From: Chloroflexota bacterium
GTDB taxonomy: Bacteria > Chloroflexota > Anaerolineae > Aggregatilineales > UBA2796
Assembly: GCA_021325095.1 (NCBI GenBank)
Contig: JAJPHV010000112.1
Location: forward strand, 62,001-126,000
Length of the DNA: 64,000 nt
Direction of reading: 5' to 3'
How positions within the stretch are numbered: the first letter of the stretch is position 1; each line of letters opens with the position of its first letter. Both the position numbers and the translations under genes were made by a program. A model generated the notes under the pieces. It did no database searches. It saw nothing but the letters and a program-made list of their open reading frames with translations, and was not told where the DNA came from. This document shows positions 1-8,132 of this stretch, one piece after another.

Positions 1-100
1 AGCCTGAGACGGAGACAGCCTGACCATCGTTTTGCCAGGCAACCCAAGGCGGAAGATGGATAAGGCAGCGTTGCATCTCGGTGGATTGGAGATTGTAACT

Positions 101-1027
101 ATGACCGACGTCAATACCGTGTTGGAGTCTGCTGATGCGGTTGAAGACACTTCACAGGAGCAGATTCAAGTTCCACAGGAATCTTCCCTGTACGCTGAAC
201 CCGATCCCAATCAAGATGTCATCGTGGTCAAGCGCTCGACCATGTACAACACGATGTTTGTGGTCATTCTCCTTGTCGGGGTATACGTCGTCGGGTGGTT
301 TATGGGATCGAATTCCGGTGGAACGGTTCAAGCTGTTCGTACTGCCGTGAGCGAAGCAATGTTCACAGCAGTGGCTGGATTACCCAGCAATCCCGGCAGT
401 GTAGCCGCCCAACCGCAGCAGCCTCCCACCGAAGACCCTAATCAGCGTTTCACGGTCAGCGCGGAAGGCAATCCGGCCATTGGCCCGGAGAACGCGCCTG
501 TCACCATGATTGAGTTCGGCGACTTCCAATGTCCGTTCTGCAAGCGGTTCCACGACGAGACACTGTCGCCCCTGTTGAAGAAATACGAAGGCAAAATCCG
601 CTTTGTCTATCGGGATTTCCCGATCTCCAGTATTCACCCCTTTGCGCAAGGTGCGGCTGAAGCGGCTGAATGCGCCTACGAGCAGAAGAAATTCTGGGAA
701 TATCACGATCTGCTTTTCCAGAAGCAGCCCCAATTGGCGAAAGATGATTTGTTGACCTACGCCAAGCAACTGAATCTGGATATGAAGGCGTTCCAGGCTT
801 GTATAGACAGCGGCAAATACGCACAGGAGGTCCAAAGCGACTACCAGACGGGGTTGCAATTGGGGGTTAACGGCACGCCGACTTTCTACATCAACGGACG
901 GAGATTGATAGGCGCAATGCCAACTGAAGCCTTCACGGCGTTGATCGACGCTGAACTGGCCGCCGCCAATTCATCGGCGGGACTAACGCCAACTATTCCC
1001 ATCCCAGAGCCGACAAAAACGAGCTGA
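101..1027 (+). CDS. Membrane-anchored DsbA-family thiol oxidoreductase
   Basis: About 308 aa. A charged cytoplasmic N-terminus is followed by one membrane segment (about residues 50-75, ending GVYVVGWFMG), a proline/glutamine-rich linker and a DsbA-like thioredoxin domain with the active site CPFC in FGDFQCPFCKRFHDE. The cis-proline loop reads GVNGTPTFYING. The protein should act outside the membrane as a disulfide oxidase or isomerase. The ATG at 101 is preferred over an upstream TTG at 32 because a GGAG-like site precedes it and because the paralogue at 39091-39936 begins at the equivalent place (MADIEAS). TlpA, DUF2085 and cytochrome genes follow closely, which suggests a role in keeping cysteines of exported haem or copper proteins in the right redox state. 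Family assignment is secure; the partner is inferred. Confidence 0.88.
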   Translation: MTDVNTVLESADAVEDTSQEQIQVPQESSLYAEPDPNQDVIVVKRSTMYNTMFVVILLVGVYVVGWFMGSNSGGTVQAVRTAVSEAMFTAVAGLPSNPGSVAAQPQQPPTEDPNQRFTVSAEGNPAIGPENAPVTMIEFGDFQCPFCKRFHDETLSPLLKKYEGKIRFVYRDFPISSIHPFAQGAAEAAECAYEQKKFWEYHDLLFQKQPQLAKDDLLTYAKQLNLDMKAFQACIDSGKYAQEVQSDYQTGLQLGVNGTPTFYINGRRLIGAMPTEAFTALIDAELAAANSSAGLTPTIPIPEPTKTS

Positions 1028-1045
1028 TTGAACGGGAGCAGATTC

Positions 1046-1663
1046 ATGCCGCAGCGCCGCGGAGTTCCAATCGTCCTGGTGATATTACTGGTTGTCCCTA
1101 TCAGTGGCTTTTTGCTGCTGGGCTTGCAGCAGGCTGTTAATTCATCGCGTGGATCGGCCCCACAAGCGCCAATTCCGGTCACATCCCTGGAAGGAGTGAT
1201 CAAATTGTCCCCAGCGGCACCAACCGAAATATCGTTGGCTACAGACCAGGCCGCGCCAACTTTCGCTCTCGTCGGGCTGGACGACAAAACGCATCGACTC
1301 CAGGATTATCAGGGCAAGCGCCTTGTACTCAATTTCTGGGCGACCTGGTGTGCGCCCTGTCGAATAGAGATGCCGCTTCTTGAAGCGACCTATAAACGCC
1401 TTGAGAAAAGCAGCTACATCGTTGTCGGAGTGAATTTTTCGGAAGACAAAGCAAAGGTTCGCCAGTACGTGGACGATCTTAAAATCACTTTTCCGATTCT
1501 CCTGGACCCAGGTAGCTACGTTTTCCAGGAGTATGAAATCATGGGGCTACCAACAACGTATTTCATCGATTCCAAAGGGACGATCCGCGCGAAATACGTA
1601 GGGTTGCTAACGCCTGAGAGCCTGCAACAGTATCTTGATCTGCTCTCTGAGTCTGATAAGTAA
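1046..1663 (+). CDS. TlpA-like membrane-tethered thioredoxin
   Basis: About 205 aa with one N-terminal membrane segment (VILLVVPISGFLLLG), a short linker and a TlpA/ResA-type thioredoxin domain. The active site is WATWCAPCRIEMP and the cis-proline site is IMGLPTTYFID. Proteins of this family reduce apocytochrome c CxxCH thiols or CuA/copper-chaperone cysteines outside the membrane. The ATG at 1046 is chosen over the TTG at 1028 because GGGAG lies about 8 bases upstream. It begins 18 bases after the DsbA-like gene and is probably co-transcribed with it. The pairing of an oxidising DsbA-type and a reducing TlpA-type protein fits cytochrome c or CuA maturation. Confidence 0.88.
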   Translation: MPQRRGVPIVLVILLVVPISGFLLLGLQQAVNSSRGSAPQAPIPVTSLEGVIKLSPAAPTEISLATDQAAPTFALVGLDDKTHRLQDYQGKRLVLNFWATWCAPCRIEMPLLEATYKRLEKSSYIVVGVNFSEDKAKVRQYVDDLKITFPILLDPGSYVFQEYEIMGLPTTYFIDSKGTIRAKYVGLLTPESLQQYLDLLSESDK

Positions 1664-1744
1664 TGACTATGATCCTTCTGGAAAAATGCTGGAGACGGCA
1701 AATAGGGTGGGAAGCACGGCGTCGGAGTGTATAAGGAAAACTGA

Positions 1745-2527
1745 ATGGCCGATCAAACCACGATTGATGGTTCTGTTGTCTCGCACAATCGCCGGGCAAC
1801 AAAACGCATGTCCCATAGGCTGCTGTGGTTCCTGGATCATTGGGTGCAAGTCTTCTCTTTGCTATTTGGTGTCGGATTGGTTCTCCCGTTCTTAGCACCG
1901 GTTTTCATGCGGCTAGGATGGGCGGGGCCAGCCAATTTGATCTACACGATCTACAGCACGTTGTGCCACCAGATGGCGCAGCGATCCTTCTTTCTTTTCG
2001 GCCCGCAACCTATGTACAACATCGCTCAACTCCCCTTACCGATGTCAAGCGATGAGGTAGCCAATTTGTGGATCTTGCGCGCTTTCATTGGTAATGCTGA
2101 TCTGGGCTGGAAAGTCGCGTGGTCGGATCGGATGGTCTATATGTTCGGCGCTGTCTGGCTTTCCGGCGTTGCGTTTGGACTTCTGCGTCATCGCGGTGAC
2201 GTTCGACCCCTACGCTTGCACTGGTTTGGCCTGCTCCTGGTTCCGATGATTGTTGACGGCGGGACGCACTTGCTTAGTGACACCAGCGGTGGACTGCTCG
2301 GTGGCTTTCGGTACAGCAACCAATGGCTGGCCGCCCTAACCAGCGATGCCCTGCCAACCTGGTTTTATGTTGGCGACGCTATTGGCTCCTTTAACTCGTG
2401 GATGCGACTGCTCAGTGGCTTAACGTTTGGTGTGGGAGTTGTATGGCTTACTTTTCCCTATATGGACCGCTTCGTTCGAGAGGCGGTGCTGGAGTTACGC
2501 ACCAAACTGGAATCGGCAACACCTTGA
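1745..2527 (+). CDS. DUF2085 family polytopic membrane protein
   Basis: 260 aa with four or more hydrophobic segments. The family signature is visible as STLCHQMAQRSFFLFG near residue 75 and as the C-terminal stretch with LPTWFYVGDAIGSFNSW. Function is unknown for the family; conserved Cys and His in CHQ suggest metal or haem handling, but that is inference. AAGGAAAACTG upstream supports the ATG at 1745. A decayed second copy lies at about 46050-46487, again next to CcmG-like and copper genes, so the gene travels with this redox module. Confidence 0.75.
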   Translation: MADQTTIDGSVVSHNRRATKRMSHRLLWFLDHWVQVFSLLFGVGLVLPFLAPVFMRLGWAGPANLIYTIYSTLCHQMAQRSFFLFGPQPMYNIAQLPLPMSSDEVANLWILRAFIGNADLGWKVAWSDRMVYMFGAVWLSGVAFGLLRHRGDVRPLRLHWFGLLLVPMIVDGGTHLLSDTSGGLLGGFRYSNQWLAALTSDALPTWFYVGDAIGSFNSWMRLLSGLTFGVGVVWLTFPYMDRFVREAVLELRTKLESATP

Positions 2528-2552
2528 ACCATTATGACGAAAGGGATGAGAA

Positions 2553-3506
2553 ATGAACCGAAATATCCAAAGACTGGCTATTGGTGCTGTGACTCTGTTT
2601 GGTTTGCTCACGATCACAGCCTGTGGAGGCCCTCCGGCGCAGATTCCAACTGTCCCACCTGCGGCAAACAGTTCCGCCGCTGTCGACTCAGCCAGCTCAT
2701 CTGTATCTAGCAGCCAGGCCGACACGACTGAGTCGGTTGCATTGGCCTACGATCCAAAGGATGGCAGTTTGCTCAAGGCCGATAACGCAGGTCTGCTGCG
2801 TTGGCGAACGGACACGGGCTGGAGGAAAGTTAATATTCCGCAGGTTTCTACCCTGTCGGCAATTGTCGTCAACCCCGATAATCCGACAACGTATTATGCC
2901 AGTGGGCCTGGCGTGGGCGTTATCCGTTCAAACGACAGTGGAAATACCTGGCAAGCGATCAATACAGGTCTACCAAGCCTGGACATAACCGCGCTGGCAA
3001 TACACTCGTTCCGCCGGGATACAGTATTCGCCTGGATGCGTGGCAAAGGCGTTGCCCGCACTGAGGATGGTGGCGCTAACTGGAAACAGGTCCCGGATCG
3101 AGGGCCACGTGATACAAACGTACATGGGCTTGTTTTTTCGACTCTGCCCGGCAGTATGAATACTGGCTGGTTGTATGCCAGTACACCGACAGGCGCATAC
3201 ATGAGTATGGATTGTTTTTGCGGATGGCGCGCGGCAGGAAATATACCCGCCAATCCCATGATCCGCTCTGTCGCCGTCGATCCTCAAACACCAGCGCGAG
3301 TGTACGCTGCCGGGCCAGCGGGTCTGTTCCGCTCTGACAACGGCGGTCTGGACTGGGGAGAACCTCTTACTGGGCTGGCAGGTAAGCCGTTAGCCGTGAC
3401 GTTAGATCCCAAAACGCCTCAAACGGTATTCGCGGTTTTGATCGATGGTTCCGTATGGAAATCCCCCGACGGAGCAACAACCTGGCAACCCTTGAAGGCT
3501 GCTTAA
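2553..3506 (+). CDS. Lipoprotein with BNR/Ycf48-like beta-propeller repeats
   Basis: 317 aa. A type II signal peptide ends in the lipobox TITACGG (Cys near residue 24). The mature part has a Ser/Ala-rich linker and several repeats of the form SNDSGNTWQAINTGLP, TEDGGANWKQV, RSDNGGLDWGEPLTGL and SPDGATTWQPL, which are BNR/sortilin-type Asp-box repeats that usually build a beta-propeller. Comparable Ycf48-like proteins help assemble membrane complexes, but here the client is unknown. The stop codon overlaps the ATG of the next cytochrome gene by one base, so the two are translationally coupled. Confidence 0.75.
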   Translation: MNRNIQRLAIGAVTLFGLLTITACGGPPAQIPTVPPAANSSAAVDSASSSVSSSQADTTESVALAYDPKDGSLLKADNAGLLRWRTDTGWRKVNIPQVSTLSAIVVNPDNPTTYYASGPGVGVIRSNDSGNTWQAINTGLPSLDITALAIHSFRRDTVFAWMRGKGVARTEDGGANWKQVPDRGPRDTNVHGLVFSTLPGSMNTGWLYASTPTGAYMSMDCFCGWRAAGNIPANPMIRSVAVDPQTPARVYAAGPAGLFRSDNGGLDWGEPLTGLAGKPLAVTLDPKTPQTVFAVLIDGSVWKSPDGATTWQPLKAA

Positions 3507-3991
3507 TGAGACGGACGCGCTACAGATGGTTACTGGTCATCACAATGGCACTAACGGCGTGCGGTGGGCAGAATGTATCGCCCGCTGCGCCAACAAACTC
3601 TTATCCAACCCTCGATCCTGCCCAGATTACGCAAGGGCGACAGGTTTACGTCCAGCGCTGCGCCAGTTGCCATGGCCCAAAGGCGGAAGGCGCACCGAAC
3701 TGGGCGACGCCTGGCCCGGACGGATTGTTCCCAGCGCCGCCACACGATGACACAGGCCACACCTGGCATCATTCTGACCGGGTACTCTACGAAAGCATCC
3801 GGGATGGCATGAATGACCCGCTGCGGCCCGGTTCGCCGCTCCGTATGCCAGCGTGGGGCAGCACGCTCTCTGATGGTGAAATCCGCGCCATAATCAGCTA
3901 CTTCAAGAGTCTATGGTTGGCAGAGCATCGACAGTACCAGTGGGAGGAAACGCTCAAAGATTTCAAACCAACCCCAACGCCACCATCTTGA
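3506..3991 (+). CDS. Cytochrome c lipoprotein
   Basis: 161 aa. The signal peptide ends in a lipobox (MALTACGG), then a low-complexity linker and one class I cytochrome c domain with the haem site CASCH at about residue 53. The distal Met ligand is probably in PLRMPAWG. It should carry electrons on the outer face of the membrane, anchored by lipid through the Lgt encoded at 16205. The start ATG overlaps the stop of the BNR lipoprotein (TAATG). Maturation would use the CcmF/CcmH system encoded just downstream. Confidence 0.85.
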   Translation: MRRTRYRWLLVITMALTACGGQNVSPAAPTNSYPTLDPAQITQGRQVYVQRCASCHGPKAEGAPNWATPGPDGLFPAPPHDDTGHTWHHSDRVLYESIRDGMNDPLRPGSPLRMPAWGSTLSDGEIRAIISYFKSLWLAEHRQYQWEETLKDFKPTPTPPS

Positions 3992-4066
3992 GGAAAGAGG
4001 CAGAGCTTCAAGGGGCTGATGCAGTAGAAATGACGATCAATGTACTACATGGAGGAATAAATACTG

Positions 4067-4732
4067 ATGGCTAAACGGCGAACCGCACGCGCCCAACCAC
4101 GGCAATCACACCAGACCCGTAACCGATTGCAGATTGGCGTCGCGGTAGTTGTTGTCGCGGTTATCTGTATAGCAATCATCCTGCGGTTACAGAGCAGCAA
4201 TAACCTGGCTGCTGGTTCGGCTGGAATGCCTACCCCAATCGGGTACCCGGAATCGGCCCAGGATATAGGAACGATGGTGGGGCGGCCAGCTTCCCCCTTC
4301 ACTTTGCAGGATGACACGGGCCAAGCTGTGAGTTTCACCGGTGGTCAGGCAAGCCGGCCTACAGTGTTGATCTTTCACATGGGTTTCAGGTGACAGCTTT
4401 GTGTTGAGCAGCTCGGGGAGCTGCAAAAGTTGGCCTTAGACCTACAGGCGAAAGCCAATGTCTACGTCCTCAACGGTGACGCTCCGGCTCAGACGGCGCA
4501 AGTTCGGCAAGTCAGCAAAACTACGTTGCCAATCCTGCGTGACGAAACCCTGGCTGTCGCCACCCAATACGATTTTTTGCCCAAAGCAGGACAGCCGATG
4601 GGCAACATGTCTGGCGTCGCCCAAATGGGCTTCGTCATCATCGACACGAAAGGCATTATTCGGGTGCAGCGAGCCGACATTTACTTTGGCGAACATGCCG
4701 GGCAGATCTTGTATATCCTGAAAATTCTTTGA
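4067..4732 (+). CDS. Candidate selenoprotein: peroxiredoxin/AhpC-TSA-like membrane protein with U-Q-L-C site
   Basis: 221 residues if the in-frame TGA at 4391-4393 is read as selenocysteine (residue 109). It has an N-terminal membrane segment (IGVAVVVVAVICIAIIL), then a redoxin domain beginning VGRPASPFTLQDDTG. The active-site strand reads LIFHMGFR-U-QLCVEQLGEL, after which the same frame stays open for another 113 codons with normal domain content (TLPILRDETLAVA, GFVIIDTKGIIRVQRAD). The paralogue at 34256-34933 has FFQEGLTCEACWTQVGDLE at this position, so the TGA falls exactly on a catalytic Cys. GGAGGA lies about 10 bases before the ATG. A SECIS-like hairpin follows directly (4394-4432). 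Alternatives are a nonsense mutation or two separate proteins; both explain the position of the TGA poorly. Confidence 0.8.
4394..4432 (+). promoter_or_regulatory. SECIS-like hairpin after the UGA codon
   Basis: Starting at the base after the TGA, CAGCTTT (4394-4400) can pair with AAAGTTG (4426-4432), one pair being G-U. Inside this, GCAGCTC (4408-4414) pairs perfectly with GAGCTGC (4418-4424), closing a GGG loop at 4415-4417. The loop begins 22 bases after the UGA. Known bacterial SECIS elements place a small apical loop with a G among its first bases about 16-37 bases after UGA, so this fits. Folding was done by eye only. Confidence 0.65.
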
Positions 4733-4822
4733 GGACCGTTGCAAGTTCTGGCTGGGAAACAACCGGTGAGTACAAATCGTCAATAGAAAGCAAATGCGTT
4801 CGAGCGGACTCTGGAGGTGCAT

Positions 4823-6886
4823 ATGCTGGCTGAACTGGGAATTGTGACGAGCGGGCTGGCGCTGCTGTGCGCTGTTTTCGGGCTGTTGGCATCGGCGTAT
4901 GGCGCGTACAATCGCCTGGATCGTTGGGTGTTGAGCGCCCGCAATGCCACGCTGCTGACCTGGCCGTTACTGACTACTGCCTGCATCGCGCTAATCGCGG
5001 CGCAGGTGAGTGGGGAATTCAACATCGCCTACGTCTGGTCCACCACACAATCATCGGAGCCGCTGTTTTTCAAGATCACGGCGCTGTGGGGCGGTCAGCC
5101 TGGTTCGTTGATGTTTTGGGCGTGGGTGATGAGTACCTTCACCGGCGCGGCGCTCTTGCTCAACTGGCGCTCAGAACGTCGCCTAATGCCCTGGGTGGTC
5201 ACTTTCACCATGGCGACGCTGGCTTTCTTCCTGATTCTGGTCGTGCTGTACGAAAACCCGTTCGCCCGTTACTGGACGATCCCCGGCGGCGAGGATGTAA
5301 TTACAGCGGTGTTTGCCCCGGCTGGCGCTTCGTTGTTTCAGCCCTCGGACGGCCAAGGACTCAACCCGCTGCTGAGGCATCCCGGCATGGTTGCCCACCC
5401 GCCGATGTTGTACAGCGGTTATGTGGGCATGACCATCCCCTGGGCGTTCGCGATGGCGGCGCTGGCGTCCGGCCAACTGAACACCAACTGGATACGCGCC
5501 ACTCGCCGCTGGACCCTGGTTGCCTGGTTGTTTCTCGGCTTGGGCCTAATTCTGGGCGGGCGTTGGGCGTATGACGTTCTTGGCTGGGGCGGCTATTGGG
5601 GCTGGGACCCGGTGGAGAATGCGGCACTGCTGCCCTGGTTGACCGGTACGGCCTTCCTACACAGCGTCATGATCCAGGAGAAGCGGGGCATGTTGAAAGT
5701 CTGGAACATGTTCTTGATCATCCTGACGTTTCTGCTGGTCATTCTCGGCACGTTCAGCACGCGCAGCGGCATCGTGGCAAGCGTGCATTCGTTCGCGCAG
5801 AGTCCCATCGGTACACCGATGCTGGTCTTTATTGCGATCATGCTGCTCGGCTGCCTGGGGCTGTGGGTCTGGCGCTGGCAGCGCGGCGATCTCGCCAGCG
5901 ACAACCAGCTGGATGCTTTGATCAGCCGCGAAAGCATGTTTGTCCTCAACAACTGGATTTTCGTCGGCATCGCCGTCATGGTTCTATGGGGTACGTATGC
6001 GCCTATATTTACCGAACTAATTCGCAATGAAAAGATTACACTTGGCGCGGAGTATTACCGTGCAGTTGTTGTTCCCCTGTTCGGCGCGTTATACGTGCTG
6101 ATGGGCGTCGGGCCACTGGTGGCCTGGAAGAAATCGTCGCTAGCGGCTTTAGGGAGGACTATCCGTATCCCGGTGACGCTGACCACCGTGACGTTGATCT
6201 TCCTGTTTGTGACGGGCACACAAAGCCCCGGCGCGCTGTTCAGTTATGCCCTCATCGCTTTCGCAGGCTACACGACGCTCGTAGAATTTTATCGAGGAGT
6301 GCGAGCGCGGACGAGTCGCGGCGAGACTGCGATTACAGCGCTGTGGAAGCTGTTCGGACGTAACCGGCGTCGCTATGGCGGATACTTTATCCATCTAGGC
6401 GTGGTGGTCATGGGGATCGGGACTATCGGCAGCACGGTCTACCAACAGCAGACGCAGGAAACGCTCAATCCGGGCGATACGATCACGCTTGGCAACATGT
6501 CGATGGTTTTTAAAGACGTATTTCAGGCCGACGCTGTTGACGGACGCGGCATGGTGGTGGCTGATGTTAGCGTTTACCGTGCTGGGCAATATGTCGGTGA
6601 TGTCCGGCCCCGTAAAGACTTTTTTGGCCCGAAAGCCAACCCCATGACCATCGCCGGTCAATATAGCACGCTGGAAAGCGACTTCTACATCCTGCTTAAC
6701 TCGTGGGAAGGTAACCGCGTTACGTTCAAGGTTTTCCTCAATCCGCTGGTCAATCTCGTCTGGTGGGGTGGGATCATGTTAATGATCGGGACAGCTATTG
6801 CGGCGTGGCCGTCGTCAGAGCGCGACGCAGCGGTACAGACATTAGAATCAAGAGTATTGGGTCAATTGCAAACTGCGAGCGATTAG
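4823..6886 (+). CDS. ccmF: Cytochrome c maturation haem lyase CcmF
   Basis: 687 aa, the usual size for CcmF, with about 14-15 membrane helices. The tryptophan-rich haem-binding WWD motif is present as WGGYWGWDPVENA near residue 255, and the family block GVATHPP-like is seen as GMVAHPPMLYSGY. CcmF joins haem to apocytochrome c on the outer face of the membrane in system I maturation. The start ATG at 4823 has GGAGG five bases upstream, better than the GTG at 4817. It sits directly before ccmH, with CcmG/TlpA proteins and several c-type cytochromes nearby, consistent with one maturation operon. CcmABCDE are not in this window. Confidence 0.93.
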   Translation: MLAELGIVTSGLALLCAVFGLLASAYGAYNRLDRWVLSARNATLLTWPLLTTACIALIAAQVSGEFNIAYVWSTTQSSEPLFFKITALWGGQPGSLMFWAWVMSTFTGAALLLNWRSERRLMPWVVTFTMATLAFFLILVVLYENPFARYWTIPGGEDVITAVFAPAGASLFQPSDGQGLNPLLRHPGMVAHPPMLYSGYVGMTIPWAFAMAALASGQLNTNWIRATRRWTLVAWLFLGLGLILGGRWAYDVLGWGGYWGWDPVENAALLPWLTGTAFLHSVMIQEKRGMLKVWNMFLIILTFLLVILGTFSTRSGIVASVHSFAQSPIGTPMLVFIAIMLLGCLGLWVWRWQRGDLASDNQLDALISRESMFVLNNWIFVGIAVMVLWGTYAPIFTELIRNEKITLGAEYYRAVVVPLFGALYVLMGVGPLVAWKKSSLAALGRTIRIPVTLTTVTLIFLFVTGTQSPGALFSYALIAFAGYTTLVEFYRGVRARTSRGETAITALWKLFGRNRRRYGGYFIHLGVVVMGIGTIGSTVYQQQTQETLNPGDTITLGNMSMVFKDVFQADAVDGRGMVVADVSVYRAGQYVGDVRPRKDFFGPKANPMTIAGQYSTLESDFYILLNSWEGNRVTFKVFLNPLVNLVWWGGIMLMIGTAIAAWPSSERDAAVQTLESRVLGQLQTASD

Positions 6887-6904
6887 CGAGTGAGATTTTA
6901 TCCC

Positions 6905-7441
6905 ATGAAGCGCGTCATTTTGCCTATCGCCGGAATTGCCACTGCATTGCTCGTCTTGGCTCTATTCAATACTAATGTACCCTTGCCAGGACGCTCAATC
7001 GTCCACGCTCAAGGGGTTGCAACGGCGACTTCCCGCCCTGTGAGTGATAACGAGGTCAACCAGATTTCGAGGAACCTGTATTGCCCGGTTTGCCCGAACA
7101 CACCGTTGGAGGTCTGCGAAACAGCAGCCTGCGCCCGCTGGCGCGAAGAGGTCCGCGATCTGTTGGCGCAAGGCAAAACAGAGGCACAGATACGACAGTA
7201 TTTCATTGAGCGTTTCGGTGTCAGAACGGTCGGCACACCAACCGATCCAACCTCGCAACTGTTGAACATTGTGCTTCCTTTTTCCCTGATCGGGCTGATC
7301 GGCATCGGCATCGCGTTCAGCCTGCGGCGTTGGCGCAGCAACAAACGCAGCAAGCCGGATCGGGACATTATCAGGAATTCTGAGGTGTCGCCCGACGATT
7401 ATCGGGCGCGGCTCGAAGCAGAGCTAGAGGAACGGGATTAA
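6905..7441 (+). CDS. ccmH: Cytochrome c maturation protein CcmH
   Basis: 178 aa. N-terminal signal/membrane segment, then the CcmH/CycL domain with the thiol pair in NLYCPVCPNTPLEVCETAAC, followed by the helix block WREEVRDLLAQGKTEAQI, and a C-terminal membrane helix (IVLPFSLIGLIGIGIAF). CcmH with CcmG reduces the CxxCH thiols of apocytochrome c. The motif has CPVCPN where CPVCQN is common. The gene starts 18 bases after ccmF (ATG 6905; a GTG at 6890 is possible). Confidence 0.92.
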   Translation: MKRVILPIAGIATALLVLALFNTNVPLPGRSIVHAQGVATATSRPVSDNEVNQISRNLYCPVCPNTPLEVCETAACARWREEVRDLLAQGKTEAQIRQYFIERFGVRTVGTPTDPTSQLLNIVLPFSLIGLIGIGIAFSLRRWRSNKRSKPDRDIIRNSEVSPDDYRARLEAELEERD

Positions 7442-7509
7442 TGGGCCGATGGATACGACCCGCACAATGGCTGTTTCTTTTCGACACAAGGGTACTCAAG
7501 GAGAACAAA

Positions 7510-8118
7510 ATGCGGCGTTGGTCCCTCATTCTCGGCCTTGTTGCGATTGTGACATTTCTCTCCGTGCTGATTCGGCCCGCAGTTGTGCTTGCCCATGAGC
7601 GCCGTACCATCGCGGGTAAGTATGATGTCGAAGTTGGCTGGGATAAAGAACCGGCGCTCGTCGGTCAATTGAACGGAGCCTTGATCAACATCACCAAAAC
7701 TGGGACGGAAGATGGAATCGAAGGCGTAGACAGAACGCTCAAAGTTCAGATTGCCTATGGAGGCAACGCACCCAAAGAATTCGCCCTGCACTCTGTCGAA
7801 GGTCGGAAAGGTTACTATGTTGCGGACATATTGCCCACACGCACAGGCAGCTATATCTTCACCTTTGTCGGGCAAATAGAAGATACGCAGGTCAATGAAA
7901 AGTTTGAATCCGGGCCTGGGCGCTTTGATGATGTGGATTCGTTGGATTCAGTTTCATTCCCGGCAGCTTCATCCGATAGTGCGCCCACATCCAGCGACGT
8001 GAAGGCCGCACGCGACGCCGCCGATAGCGCTCGCACGCTGGCAATTGTCGGGATCGTGGTCGGCATTCTCGGATTGTTCGTAGGCATTGCGGCGCTCGTT
8101 TCGCGCCGCCGCGCGTAA
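7510..8118 (+). CDS. Exported protein with C-terminal membrane anchor, unknown function
   Basis: 202 aa. CAAGGAG precedes the ATG at 7510. A signal peptide ends VVLA, so the mature chain would begin with His (HERRTIAGKYDVEVGW), followed by a beta-rich domain, a Ser/Asp linker and a C-terminal helix (TLAIVGIVVGILGLFVGIAALV) with an Arg-rich tail. No family recognised. It lies 14 bases before the CopC-CopD fusion gene, whose mature chain also begins with His, a known copper ligand in CopC. A role in periplasmic copper handling is inferred from that position only. Confidence 0.6.
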   Translation: MRRWSLILGLVAIVTFLSVLIRPAVVLAHERRTIAGKYDVEVGWDKEPALVGQLNGALINITKTGTEDGIEGVDRTLKVQIAYGGNAPKEFALHSVEGRKGYYVADILPTRTGSYIFTFVGQIEDTQVNEKFESGPGRFDDVDSLDSVSFPAASSDSAPTSSDVKAARDAADSARTLAIVGIVVGILGLFVGIAALVSRRRA

Positions 8119-8132
8119 GAAAGGCTGATCCT

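Noticed and set aside
4430..4732. A separate short gene starting after the TGA.
   Set aside because: The frame, the domain and the paralogue at 34256 all continue across the TGA, and no ribosome site precedes 4430.
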